DNA of 64,000 nucleotides. Origin: Sugiyamaella lignohabitans (lineage: Eukaryota; Ascomycota; Dipodascomycetes; Dipodascales; Trichomonascaceae). How positions within the stretch are numbered: the stretch's first letter is position 1; the number at the start of each line of letters is the position of its first letter. Where the stretch lies: contig NC_031673.1 in assembly GCF_001640025.1 (NCBI RefSeq), forward strand, positions 1,178,001 through 1,242,000. Direction: 5' to 3'. A program made the position numbers and the translations under genes. The notes under the pieces are model-generated. The model searched no databases. It worked only from the letters and a program-made list of their open reading frames with translations, and had not been told where the DNA came from. Positions 9,664-19,647 of the stretch are shown here, piece after piece.

Positions 9664-9732
9664 CTTTCCGTCGTCAGCCGAAAAACCGCCGAACCCTAAT
9701 AATACAAATGGCCCCGCTCCTACTCGACCCGA

Positions 9733-9739
9733 TATATAA
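9733..9739 (+). promoter_or_regulatory. TATA box of thiolase gene
   Basis: TATATAA, 72 bp upstream of the leader-intron donor and 129 bp upstream of the ATG. It is the only strong TATA match in this promoter. Confidence 0.55.
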
Positions 9740-9804
9740 TAAGCATACTCCTAGATTCCGTCAGCTTCATTATCTAACTAATTTATTATAGAATACAAAG
9801 AAAA

Positions 9805-9861
9805 GTGAGTTAATGGAGTAGGAAGGGATGCTTGAGTTGGACTTTCCTAACATTTAAACAG
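9805..9861 (+). other. 5'-leader intron ending at the start codon
   Basis: Donor GTGAGT at 9805, branch point CTAAC at 9847-9851 and acceptor ACAG at 9858-9861, giving 57 nt. The next base is the A of ATG (9862). No ATG is seen in the short AT-rich exon upstream, so the intron appears to lie wholly in the leader. An out-of-frame ATG (9828) inside the intron would be removed by splicing, which supports the intron being real. Confidence 0.7.
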
Positions 9862-11106
9862 ATGCAACGGTTCGCTACTAGATCATTCTCGACCTCTCGA
9901 GCCAGTCGATCCCTCAAATCCGCTTATATTTTGGGTGGTGCCAGAACCCCAATTGGCAACTTCGGTGGTTCCTTGAAAGCGGTTTCAGCTGTTGACCTGG
10001 GTATTGTCGCTGCCAATGGTGCTATTGAAAAAGCAGGTATCAAGAAGTCGGATGTGCAGGAAGTGTACTTTGGGCATGTCATTCAAGGAAACGTGGGCCA
10101 AGCACCAGCACGTCAAGTCGTGATCAAAGGTGGTTTCCCTGAGACCACTGAAGCCACTACTATTAATAAGGTATGTGCTTCTGGACTGAAGAGTGTGTCA
10201 TTGGCTGTTCAAGCCATTCAAACCGGCGATCGTGATGTTCTACTTGCTGGTGGTATGGAATCTATGTCAAATACTCCCTACTATAGTGTGCGTAATGCTT
10301 CTTTCGGTAATCAACAATTGACTGATTCCATTCTTGGCGATGGTCTCACTGATGTATACAACAAAATTCATATGGGATTGTGTTGTGAGAACACTAATAA
10401 GAGAGAAGGTATCACTCGTGAAGATCAAGATAATTTTGCCATTGAGTCTTACAAGAGGGCCATTGAAGCACAAAAGAATGGCGGTTTTGACAATGAAATT
10501 GTTCCAGTCACTATTAAAACTAAAAAGGGTGATGTTGTAGTATCAGAAGATGAGGCCCCAAAGGTCATTAAATTCGAGTCTGTTCCTAAACTTCGCCCTG
10601 CATTTGCCAAGGATGGTACTATCACTGCTGCTAATGCTTCTTCTCTCAACGATGGTGCTGCTGCTCTTGTAGTATCATCCGGATCGAAAGCTAAAGAACT
10701 TGGTGCCAATGTTGTGGCCAAGGTTATTGCATACGCTGATGCTGCTACCGCTCCCATTGACTTCACAATTGCCCCCTCAAAGGCTGTGCCTATTCTTCTG
10801 AAAAGAGCAGGATTGACCGTTGACGATATCGCCAAATGGGAGCTTAACGAAGCCTTTGCTGGTGTGTCTATTGCTAACAACCGAATTCTTGGACTTGATC
10901 CTGCCAAGGTCAATGTGAAGGGTGGAGCTGTGGCTATTGGTCATCCAATTGGCGCTTCTGGAGCTCGTATCCTTGTTACTTTGATCAACAACTTGAAAGA
11001 AGGTGAATATGGAGTTGCTGGCATCTGCAATGGTGGAGGTGCTGCCACTACACTTCTTATTCAAAAGGTATCTAAGGTTGAAGATGAAGTTAGCTCAAAG
11101 TTGTAA
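9862..11106 (+). CDS. ERG10: acetyl-CoA C-acetyltransferase, probably mitochondrial
   Basis: Type II thiolase condensing two acetyl-CoA to acetoacetyl-CoA, or running the reverse. The 414-residue product has the nucleophilic Cys in CASG (Cys105), NEAFA, His361 in GHPIGASG and the second catalytic Cys389 in CNGGG, so it is complete. It begins with about 20 residues rich in Arg, Ser and Phe without acidic residues (MQRFATRSFSTSRASRS), a good mitochondrial presequence. S. cerevisiae Erg10 lacks this and is cytosolic. The role may therefore be isoleucine or ketone-body catabolism in mitochondria, not only mevalonate supply. Dual location is possible. The frame is open upstream to a TTG, but that part is the leader intron. 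The promoter carries a TATA box and candidate glucose-repressor and Zn2Cys6 sites. Confidence 0.9.
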   Translation: MQRFATRSFSTSRASRSLKSAYILGGARTPIGNFGGSLKAVSAVDLGIVAANGAIEKAGIKKSDVQEVYFGHVIQGNVGQAPARQVVIKGGFPETTEATTINKVCASGLKSVSLAVQAIQTGDRDVLLAGGMESMSNTPYYSVRNASFGNQQLTDSILGDGLTDVYNKIHMGLCCENTNKREGITREDQDNFAIESYKRAIEAQKNGGFDNEIVPVTIKTKKGDVVVSEDEAPKVIKFESVPKLRPAFAKDGTITAANASSLNDGAAALVVSSGSKAKELGANVVAKVIAYADAATAPIDFTIAPSKAVPILLKRAGLTVDDIAKWELNEAFAGVSIANNRILGLDPAKVNVKGGAVAIGHPIGASGARILVTLINNLKEGEYGVAGICNGGGAATTLLIQKVSKVEDEVSSKL

Positions 11107-11308
11107 ATATATATATTTATATATGTAATTGATAAAAATGCCTATTTTTTAAATTATCTTTAGTCAAAAACAACATATATGATGTCGATATTGCAGGAGA
11201 TTAAATGCGAATCAAACAAACGCGCGGTGTGTGTAAACAATAAATGTGGGGCATTTCAGCGTCAAAACAATCAGCTCATCATAATCTTCGAGTGAAAAGA
11301 AAATTAAA

Positions 11309-11893
11309 ATGAGAGTCGAGTATTACGAAGAAAGGGATGACGATTCTCAAGAGTTGAAGAAAGCTGTTGAGATTATCAAGAAGAGAAGAGGACCTACTGG
11401 GCTCCTCGAATTGGACCGAGGTTTACTGCATAGCCCGCAGATGGCCGTAGGGTGGAGTCAATTTTTGGGATCAGTCCGAGCTGATTCCAAATTAAGTAGA
11501 GATATTAAAGAATTGGCTATAAGCAGAGTTGCATTTTTGAACAAAGCTAAATATGAATGGGAGCACCATTCGGTTATAGCAGCAGAAGCAGGTGTTAGTG
11601 CCAAAGGTTTGACTACTATACAGCAACCCGATGCTATAAGCAAAGGTTTATCTCATGATGAATCTGTATATGGTCTAACACTGAAGCAACAAGCTTCTGT
11701 TCTCTACACCGATGAAATGACTAAAAATGTTCAAGTGAAGGATGAGACTTTTGCACTACTGAAACAATTGTTTTCCGAGGAAGAGATCGTCGAGTTGACT
11801 ATCACCGTCGGGGCATACAACTGTGTGAGCAGATTTCTTGTTGCTCTGGATATAAATGAACAAAATGAAAGAAGTAGAAACTGGTCGTCCTAG
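11309..11893 (+). CDS. carboxymuconolactone decarboxylase/AhpD-like protein
   Basis: A 194-residue, mainly helical protein. The signature ELAISRVAFLNKAKYEWEHH (about residues 69-88) matches the fungal CMD-like group in which R-ELAIL-RV precedes YEWxQH. His at the end of the motif is present. The CxxC pair of peroxidatic AhpD enzymes is absent, so peroxiredoxin-type activity is unlikely and the substrate is unknown. A late segment (TITVGAYNCVSRFLVAL) fits the last family helix. There is no signal peptide or membrane span. It lies 200 bp after the thiolase on the same strand, but I see no sign of a shared role. Confidence 0.7.
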   Translation: MRVEYYEERDDDSQELKKAVEIIKKRRGPTGLLELDRGLLHSPQMAVGWSQFLGSVRADSKLSRDIKELAISRVAFLNKAKYEWEHHSVIAAEAGVSAKGLTTIQQPDAISKGLSHDESVYGLTLKQQASVLYTDEMTKNVQVKDETFALLKQLFSEEEIVELTITVGAYNCVSRFLVALDINEQNERSRNWSS

Positions 11894-12095
11894 ACTGATA
11901 TCAGTTGTTAGAGATGTGTTAGGGAATTTTGTCAGTTTATTTCTATTTTATTTTATTTTATTAGAACGTTCCTGTGTATATACTATCAAAATACTGTACA
12001 TAATCATCGTTACTCATTTAGCATTGGTGGAGACTTAGATATTGAATGCCATTATTATTAACTAACTCATATTATACTACATATCAAATAGATGA

Positions 12096-15077
12096 CTAGG
12101 TAGTCAATCTTCCTCGTTGGGTGTTCTGACTGATATTGAGAGATCCCAAGAAACTGCTCAGATCAACACGATCTCTAAAGTCAGCAACATCCTTTACCGA
12201 ATCTTCAAAGTGGCTTGATGCGCTATGAGCACTTAACGACGAGGCAGAGCTACCGGCACGCTCTCTATTTGAAGGTACTTGAAGTCTTCCATTGGTTCCT
12301 AGTGCCCCGTTAAGCACCACACCCGACACAGCTCTTCGGAGATCATTTACACGGGGGGAAAAGTCCCGCTTCTGTTCAATACTGTTGGCAAAAGACGCCT
12401 TCCTCAGTCCAACCACAAGCGGACCGCGGTTTCCAGAATTGGCAGAATTAATCGAGAGTGGCCCTTTTTTCAACTGTCTTAAAGAACGAGCTTTACTAAG
12501 CTGGAGAGCACCATTGGAATATTCAGTACTTTCTTCTTTCAACTCATGCTGGGGTTGAGACTCAAAAAGCTCGCTTTTAGTCTTTGCTGAAATGACATTT
12601 GGATCAGCAAGGAACTTATCCGCAAGTGACTGGCGATCAATGGGCGAAGTTCGAGAAGCATGAGAGCTATCGATACCATTCAAAGAGCCATTCAACTGCT
12701 GAATTTGTTGCTTGTAGTCAGATAGTGGAACCTGTATACCTTCGTACCAAACATTATTAGACTTGCGTTCGTTGATATAGTTAGAAACAATTGCAGAAAA
12801 GTCTTGCAAAGAAAGTTCTTGTCCAACTGCAGCCAAGACCCCAAGGATTAAACTTGAAAGCTCGATTCCTCTTTGGACAGTACCGACTTCTTTGTGCTCA
12901 GATTTCAATGCAACTTCCTCTAGGGACCAAATATTAGGCAAAATAGATACTACACTGTGTAGACCCAGTATTCTTATAAAGGCCACTAGAATGTAATATA
13001 CAGACAAGATACTTTGTGATGAACAGCTCGGTTCTCTTAGCACATTAAATGAAGTTTGAATGAACCGGTATAGTATTACCTTTTCGGAGGTCATGCTCTT
13101 GGAAACTGGTCTAGACTTGTCGGTGCTTATCAAGCCACTTGAGAGGTATTTGATAAAAACAGAAGTAAAGCTGTCTATAACATCAACGCTATCGTGAGAA
13201 ATCAAGCTTTGGGTACCTTCCCATACAGTTAAAGGTACACGTACCTTATATGAGTCCTTATTGGCAGCAACTGTATCAAGAATCTCTCTTATATTTAACA
13301 AATCATTCACAATCAGAGTGTTAGACACTCTAGGACTCAACTGACGTTCTGGATGGGGGGCTTGGCCACTGCCATTATTGGTACCAGCACGATCTCCAGA
13401 ATGCGTAGAAATACTACCAGAAATGCCACCCGACCCTATAGCGCCACCATGGATACATCTCGTTAGAAGTTCAGCTATCATGTCTGAAATTTGATCAGAG
13501 TAATAGTTGTGACTGGCAAGAGCTGCAATGGTTTCTCGTGTACTGTCAATCATGGCTTGAAACTGGGTGGCTTCGGCGGGTTTTGCCTCAACAAGTATAA
13601 ATCGCTGTTGATGGTAAAGAAGAGATCGAAGAATATCCATGACTGACAATCCAACCATGCTAACAGACGAACTTAACAGAGACTTGATGAGATAGGCTAG
13701 CTTTTTCTGCAAAGGCAGATTAGTTGTCTTCAGATTCACATATTTCTCAACCAGTGCAGATAGAACGACAAAACGCAATTGAACTGGGGTCCAGGTAGTG
13801 ACTAATTGAAGTAACACATTTGACCATGCAACCGGTGAGTTATGTTCGATGATGTAACCAACTACAGTGAGAGCGGCATGTCGGACTTGAATCAGTGCAG
13901 TAGAGTCGAACAGATGTACAAGTGCTTTCAAAGCAATAATCAAAATATCATTTTCTTGACTGGCATTTGATTCATCTTCCGACAATTCAGCTTCAAATTG
14001 ATGTGAAGAAAAAGAGACCCTACTATTGGACACATTCAGAGAATCATCTGCTCCATTACTCAAACCGGTCAAAACATTAGATGCGGCATTGACTGTTGTG
14101 CTACCAGCATGACCCAAGAGATTTTTAGTTTTTGATGCCATGTGTGAAAGGGAATGCGCATGGGTAGTTTTGCTCACATTGGCATTCGTTTCATCGAGAG
14201 AAATGTCCGCCCTGGATGTAGAAAAATCAGTAGTATTACCCTCTTCATAATCAATAGCATCATCATCGCCATCATCATCTTCGTCGTCATCGTCGTCATC
14301 ACCTTGTTGCGAAACCTGTGGGTTTGCAGATGAAGCTGGTGGAATGACTAGAATGCTTTGCCTCCGGTTAATAGTTGTAGTAACACCATCGTCAAAATTC
14401 TCCTCTCCAGACTCATTGACTTGCTGCTGTAGAGCTAATAATGATGAACCATTCGAGTCCTGTGCCAACGATAGTGTATTCAATACCGGTGGTAAAATAG
14501 TGGTGATTTCATTCTGCCCCACCCGTGTAGCTAGGGCAGCAGAGGAAGCTGCAGACTTAGCAGCTTCCATTGATACCTGAACCCACTGGAGATTGCCAGA
14601 CGAAGTGCTAGAGTGACGACTGGCCAAACCAACAAACTGCACTACAAGTTCATGACATGCTCTGACATAGTCCGAGTCACCCGCAAACAAATCACCATTG
14701 TGGTATTTGGAGAATGTTGCAAACACTTTGCCTGCGACATGAGCAAGAGAAATGTCCGCCTTTGGGAGGACCACCAGTAGTATACTGACAACATAAGGAG
14801 CAAATAGATTCAAATCCTCATAACACCTTTCAATCAGAGCATCGACAATCTCTAACGTAACCTGCACATTTCCAAATCGATCTCTAGCAACATCGGCACG
14901 AGTCAATTTTTCAAGGAAGCTTGCAACCTTCGTCAACTTAATTCTTCTCGTAGAAACGTAATATAGCAAATAAGATAATTCAGACGCATTTGGACGTTTA
15001 TCGAGACCTTTTGCACCAGGTGGGTAACACTGTCTAATGAGCTTTTGGTGTTTTGGAGCTATCTTGTTGCGAATCAT
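12096..15077 (-). CDS. EFR3: Efr3, plasma-membrane anchor for PI 4-kinase Stt4
   Basis: A 993-residue orthologue of Efr3, which with Ypp1 holds the Stt4 PI 4-kinase at plasma-membrane patches to make PI4P. The N-terminus (APKHQKLIRQCYPPG, then SELSYLLYYVSTRR and KLTKVASFLEKL) closely follows yeast Efr3, including the basic patch used for membrane binding. The rest is predicted helical repeats (HEAT/ARM type) interrupted by acidic low-complexity loops, one a long Asp run near residue 270, and a Ser-rich tail. The open frame continues upstream to a TTG at 15110. The ATG at 15077 is chosen because it aligns with the yeast start. The 3' end is about 200 bp from the CMD-like gene, with which it converges. 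Confidence 0.9.
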   Translation of the reverse strand: MIRNKIAPKHQKLIRQCYPPGAKGLDKRPNASELSYLLYYVSTRRIKLTKVASFLEKLTRADVARDRFGNVQVTLEIVDALIERCYEDLNLFAPYVVSILLVVLPKADISLAHVAGKVFATFSKYHNGDLFAGDSDYVRACHELVVQFVGLASRHSSTSSGNLQWVQVSMEAAKSAASSAALATRVGQNEITTILPPVLNTLSLAQDSNGSSLLALQQQVNESGEENFDDGVTTTINRRQSILVIPPASSANPQVSQQGDDDDDDEDDDGDDDAIDYEEGNTTDFSTSRADISLDETNANVSKTTHAHSLSHMASKTKNLLGHAGSTTVNAASNVLTGLSNGADDSLNVSNSRVSFSSHQFEAELSEDESNASQENDILIIALKALVHLFDSTALIQVRHAALTVVGYIIEHNSPVAWSNVLLQLVTTWTPVQLRFVVLSALVEKYVNLKTTNLPLQKKLAYLIKSLLSSSVSMVGLSVMDILRSLLYHQQRFILVEAKPAEATQFQAMIDSTRETIAALASHNYYSDQISDMIAELLTRCIHGGAIGSGGISGSISTHSGDRAGTNNGSGQAPHPERQLSPRVSNTLIVNDLLNIREILDTVAANKDSYKVRVPLTVWEGTQSLISHDSVDVIDSFTSVFIKYLSSGLISTDKSRPVSKSMTSEKVILYRFIQTSFNVLREPSCSSQSILSVYYILVAFIRILGLHSVVSILPNIWSLEEVALKSEHKEVGTVQRGIELSSLILGVLAAVGQELSLQDFSAIVSNYINERKSNNVWYEGIQVPLSDYKQQIQQLNGSLNGIDSSHASRTSPIDRQSLADKFLADPNVISAKTKSELFESQPQHELKEESTEYSNGALQLSKARSLRQLKKGPLSINSANSGNRGPLVVGLRKASFANSIEQKRDFSPRVNDLRRAVSGVVLNGALGTNGRLQVPSNRERAGSSASSLSAHSASSHFEDSVKDVADFRDRVDLSSFLGSLNISQNTQRGRLTT

Positions 15078-16754
15078 TTTTGGAGCAAATTTATAAAGCA
15101 ATCGTGACAAAGAAGAAGTAGTAGGTTTCCAATGAGTTGAAAAAGAGTGAAATGGGGTGAATTCTTCAAAGAGAGGCGAATACTGGAAGCTTGTACTTGG
15201 GTTCCGAAATTGAAAGCGACTCAGCAGTTTGACAAGATTTCAACCCGGACCAAATTCTAGACTCGTTAGTATCCTTGTACATGGAACAAAATACTTATAA
15301 CACACAAATAAAAAGCTGGCGATAAATAATATTATATTCCATGCTGAACAGCCCACCAAGATGCGGAAAGCAGTGAGTACTTACGTTTAAAGCAACTAAA
15401 ACAATTGAACTAGAGTCAAGCTCCTAGACACAACGCAGACTGTGTATACAAAATAACCTGCAGTATATATTCAAACCAGACCGTATAAAGGCACTGAATA
15501 TTCAAGATTTTGCAAACAACAATGATGATTTTCTGTTACCGGACGGATACTGTAGCTTGTTACCCAGGAGTTTGTCCACTGATGCAGACAAAACTTAGAA
15601 GATTTCGGATAATTGGCCAATATGAAATAAAAATTCCAGAATTAAATAGTCAGAACCTTCTGGAATATCCTATATCTCAAATATCAAAGCAAAAACCGAA
15701 CCAGAAACAACCATACAACCACAAATGTATTCAGGCACAGACAGAATATAAAACGTCGCCATCAGCCTAGCTTCTGTCAACAGCGAGTATATGTATCATA
15801 TGAAGTGGGTAAGGGCATCTTGTGTTCTGCATGGACATTGACCGAGGTTGCCAGTGAACAGCAGAAGCAGGGTCCGATTGGGTAATGATGAGGGGGACCT
15901 ACAAATTTTGGCAAAGATCGATAGATGAACCAGAACTACGGGAAAAGCGGGGTACCCTTTAACTCATCAGAGATAAATAAATAGATTACCGCTGTCTCGG
16001 TACTAGTTTTTTTTTTTATAAATAATATGTTACGATCATGTGAAAAGCATTGGTAGTAGCGTTAACTTCTGAAACACGCAGTCCTCAGCCCAGCCAGCTG
16101 TTGTGAAAATGTCGCGAAACTAACATTGGACTTAACTGACAGACGAGGGAAATCGGACCGAATCACGTTGCGTGCCTGCATCAGAGAAGACTAGTTTTCC
16201 GACAATCTGGGTGATCTCTTCGGTACTCGCGTCGGCGAATTTGAGAGTGAAACAATTTCAAATTTATACTCTTTTCCTATCAGCGGATCGTCAATCCGGA
16301 TTTTTGCTATGAGTTCTCACCGGAAACAACCACAGCCTAGAACTGTTCATTTTCACTCATGCAGGAGCAAAATAGTCTCTGTTGGATCCCCACTGGTAGA
16401 CCGAAACTATAGACCCTTTAGCTGCATAACGCACGGTTAAATTGCAGCCTGCATAATCAAAAACACGACTCGCCCTAGCCGATAAAATTTCCCCTGCCAT
16501 GAATTGAAGAGAAATTACACGTTGGTGGACTTTGCCTCCGGCGGCCGGGGCTCCGCCCCAGACCCTGGTTGCTCCTGCTTCGCAGGAGTTGGCTGTGGTC
16601 GGTTTGGTGTGATGACGCCTCGAGCGAATGGGCGGAGCGGCTTGAGTTTCAAGTTTAAGAAAATGATTAATGTCTAATTAAAAGTATTTACAAGTTAAAT
16701 AAATATGACAGAGACCAGCTATGCTAGGAGTTGCTGCTCTTGAGAGCTGCTATT
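15078..16754. other. 1.7-kb intergenic region holding EFR3 promoter and MRX10 3' end
   Basis: Both flanking genes are on the minus strand, so this holds the EFR3 promoter and the end of MRX10. A GC-rich hairpin element lies at 16535-16588. Short frames here (such as 15510-15770) show no protein character that I recognise. No tRNA-like fold was found by eye. Confidence 0.5.
16535..16588. repeat. GC-rich dispersed hairpin element (copy 2, intact)
   Basis: Contains CCTCCGGCGGCCGGGGCTCC, then GCCCCAGACCCTGG, and a second hairpin. GGGGC-TCC-GCCCC (16547-16559) and CTCCTGC-TTC-GCAGGAG (16572-16588) are both perfect stems with 3-nt loops. The element sits in AT-rich intergenic DNA. A degraded relative is at 3987-4040. 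No coding capacity is visible. Similar motifs occur between genes in other yeasts as far as I recall, and their origin is not clear to me. Confidence 0.6.
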
Positions 16755-18146
16755 CTAGAGAGGCCAGTACTTTTCGCAAAAATGGACGATTTCAAAGCAC
16801 ACTTCTACGGTGATCAAAATGATAATCATCCATTCCAACCGAGTACTCTGCTCCTCGCTGATGTGACTCTTTAAGATTCCAGCAAGTTCACTAGCATAGT
16901 CAAGTCGCTTGTTTAAAATAGCAATACGGGGACTGACGTCTAGCTTGCGTGATATCAACGAGTACAGCTGCTCTAACTGGGGCTCGGACCAGTATAAATC
17001 AGGTGTCTCGATGAGCTCTGAATAGAGATTCAGATGGCCCCGGATTTGTAAGAGCTTTCCGGTTATCTGTAGTACCTCGCTGCCACGAAGCTCTATTTTA
17101 CGGCCTGTGGCAAGATTGTCTGATAGTTCCTTGATGGATTTGATGTAATTGTCTAATGAAATTTCCAAAGCCGCCAGCTTTGTATTTCTAGCCAGCCCGG
17201 AAGAGAATGCAGCTTTGTCAAGTAAGCGAGCCATGGAGGTCTCACCACGAATATAAATAACGTCACCTACCATAGTACTTGTTTGACCAGCGTTTTGATG
17301 TGATACATGCTGAGTTGAGTTATTAGGAAACTGGTTTAGCGGAGTAGGGTCTGGTACATTATCTCCCTTATTGGGTATAGCTGATGCTTTCACATTGTCC
17401 CTGTCACTGTTTCTGGTCTCAGAAGAACCTTCATCTGTAGCGATTGTTGCAGGACGCTGTTCAGAGTCTCGGTCTACTTCTTCAACATAATCCATATCTT
17501 CTGTCTCTGCGACCTTGTAATGACGTATTTCAGCCTTCTCTAATACCGGCACCAATTGATCCATAACTTCACTTTCACTCATGCCCCATGCTACTACTGT
17601 ACCATTAGATAAAACCAATACATCGGCAACTTTACCAGTACTGAATGGATATTTAACATGCACCATCTCACCTGGTAGAAGAACTGTGGCGGATCTTAAC
17701 CCCATCTTATAGAACAAATCTACTGCCATAGCCAAATCATAATGTTCACAGGTGGATGCAGTGGTACAAGTCCTCAGAGACCCACTACTGTTATTTGTGT
17801 CGGCATCATAATAAGGACTGTTATGATCTGGTTGTATAGGCGTACGAATGGTCCGAGTATCCGTATTCCCTTGTTTTCTGCCCCCAGTCCCAGTTGGAAC
17901 ATGTCTCAGACTAGGTTGGGCTGCCTGTTTGTTACTTTTTGGTGGTTTCTGTCTGATACCTGACACTGAATACAAAGCCGCTGATAGATGAAAGAGACGA
18001 GTGCCAGAGCTATTAGCAGCAATAGCAGTGATACCAATAAAGACCGAAGTTCTACTAGGATTCAGAACTCCAATTGCTGCCGTGATCTCTTGAACACCAC
18101 CGAGCTTGCAAAGTACTGGCCTCAATCGGCTTTGGAATGCCAACAT
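16755..18146 (-). CDS. MRX10: Mrx10/RMND1-like mitochondrial inner-membrane protein (DUF155)
   Basis: A 463-residue DUF155 protein. The core starts at ATVLLPGEMVHVKYPF and runs through DVLVLSNGTVVAWGMSESEV, the helical LEISLDNYIKSIKELSDNL and LRGSEVLQITGKLLQIRGHLNLYSELIETPDLYW, to the family's C-terminal transmembrane helix (MIIILITVEVCFEIV) followed by a short polar tail. The first 75 residues are basic and hydroxylated with no acidic cluster (RLFHLSAALYS), fitting a mitochondrial presequence and separating it from cytosolic Rmd1 and Rmd8. Yeast Mrx10 associates with the mitochondrial expression machinery, and human RMND1 supports mitochondrial translation. The middle holds an acidic and Asn-rich insert (about 225-290). 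The frame extends upstream to a TTG; the ATG at 18146 is used. Confidence 0.85.
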   Translation of the reverse strand: MLAFQSRLRPVLCKLGGVQEITAAIGVLNPSRTSVFIGITAIAANSSGTRLFHLSAALYSVSGIRQKPPKSNKQAAQPSLRHVPTGTGGRKQGNTDTRTIRTPIQPDHNSPYYDADTNNSSGSLRTCTTASTCEHYDLAMAVDLFYKMGLRSATVLLPGEMVHVKYPFSTGKVADVLVLSNGTVVAWGMSESEVMDQLVPVLEKAEIRHYKVAETEDMDYVEEVDRDSEQRPATIATDEGSSETRNSDRDNVKASAIPNKGDNVPDPTPLNQFPNNSTQHVSHQNAGQTSTMVGDVIYIRGETSMARLLDKAAFSSGLARNTKLAALEISLDNYIKSIKELSDNLATGRKIELRGSEVLQITGKLLQIRGHLNLYSELIETPDLYWSEPQLEQLYSLISRKLDVSPRIAILNKRLDYASELAGILKSHISEEQSTRLEWMIIILITVEVCFEIVHFCEKYWPL

Positions 18147-19434
18147 AATTTCCAGGAGCTTGACCAAATGTTAATCCTGTATAATAAATCAGTCCACCCT
18201 CGCCATGCAAAATGTACGTATAATCTCTGCCACTTTTATTGATGTGTACGGCTTACGAATTAACCTACAATCGGGACGAGAACGAACTAACAATCGTATC
18301 GTGATCATTGGGTCGCTAAATCGAAACAACAATATACCATTAGAGCATTTATGCTTTGGTACATTTCCACCCAGATTTGCCTGCTTGGGCTTAATCGATG
18401 AATATACACAGGCAAACGATACATGCAGGGGCTGCCCTGCATATCTCCCATGGAAATATCCAAAACAAGAGGAAACCAACTGTTACAATTGAGCCATATA
18501 ACCGTCTAAGTTCAGTACAAAACTTTAATAAAAAAGTTTTATAATATCTTACTAATTCTACAATAGCCATTCATTTCTGGCTAATTTTCATCTGACCTGA
18601 CCTGATTTCCTGCATTCACTGCTGCCAAATTCTACTGTTATTCTCGAGAAAGGTGGGCTAGGGCAAAATATGCAGGTGTAATCAATAAGCAGATAAGTCT
18701 AAATATTACATGGCAGAGGATAAACAGTTACCCTGTCTGATGCTGAGGCTTCGCTCCTAGACGTCCCAACCCACCACCCAAATCGCATCTTGTCGCAGGT
18801 AGGAGGAGGCCGGCCATGCACACTCAAGTTACTGCTAAACCGTAGCTGCGAGACAGACATTTAGGTTCGCTAAGCCATTCCTTCTGGTATTTCGCTCCAC
18901 TTGTCGCTACTTTTGGAATTTGAGATCTTTAAAGCTCTTTCTGGCTTTGGTTTTGTTCCAACTATCGGCTTGTATCGTTATCAAGGATACTATTTGGACC
19001 CCGAAAGATAGTTCAACATCCGGGACTAAATCCAAGGAACTGAAAGGAAGGGCATTCGGGATATCATCTTTTTTAGAAGTCATTTTCTAATTATTTTTGT
19101 ATATTAGACATACTATCGAGTCAGGTTTGTGTCGTGAGAATCGGATTTATCTTCTGTTGTCAGCTTAAGACATAGAATAGTCCTACGAAAGTAGCTTGAT
19201 TCCTAAACGAAGCGCGATATTCCACATTGAAGAAATCGGAGTACCGTGAATTTATAAAAGTTAAAAAAAAAAAAGTGGTAGCATCTTGGGGGACGAAGAA
19301 ACTATTTATACCCTTGTTTCTTATTGGTTTTATTTGCTAAATTACGTCTGCTTCACGACATTGTTTTTTGGTTTCCGCTTTATTTTTGTTTCTAGCTAAG
19401 TTGTTCAGTTACGCCCCTTCATGAACTGTTATTG
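18147..19434. other. divergent promoter region of MRX10 and MFG1-like gene
   Basis: A 1.29-kb stretch. Two overlapping opposite frames of about 95 codons (18189-18492) are mirror shadows without recognisable content. The part before the MFG1-like gene is long, as is common for morphogenesis regulators, and ends with a four-codon upstream ORF touching the main start. A 12-A run lies near 19263-19274. Confidence 0.5.
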
Positions 19435-19435
19435 A
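19421..19435 (+). promoter_or_regulatory. upstream ORF (MNCY, stop) overlapping the main ATG
   Basis: ATG AAC TGT TAT TGA. The final A of the stop is the first base of the main start codon (TGATG), and a second in-frame ATG follows directly. Such stop-start overlap can permit reinitiation or restrict translation. Whether the transcript includes it depends on the unmapped start site. Confidence 0.55.
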
Positions 19436-19616
19436 TGATGTCAGCATCGCCTATCCAAGGTCACCAGATCCCTCCTGGTATGGTTAGTGCACAAAAAGTT
19501 CCTCCTGGGGCTCCCCACCAGGTGATGCGAGCCAATTTCCCTCAAGGCGTGAATAATCAAATGGCCCCGTTCCAGTTACAGATGGCTATGCAGCAACAAC
19601 AACAACAGCAGCAACA

Positions 19617-19647
<31 letters not shown>

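Larger units (their letters stand above)
9319..9861. other. ERG10-type thiolase promoter and 5' leader
   Basis: This 543-bp stretch has an AT-rich 3' region of the upstream gene with 24-bp tandem repeats (9368-9465), then a GC-rich regulatory block (9530-9720), a TATATAA box at 9733-9739, and a 57-nt leader intron (9805-9861) that ends at the thiolase ATG. Confidence 0.6.

Noticed and set aside
18189..18492. Two opposite frames of about 95 codons upstream of MRX10
   Set aside because: They overlap almost fully, neither resembles a known protein, and the region is promoter DNA of two divergent genes.
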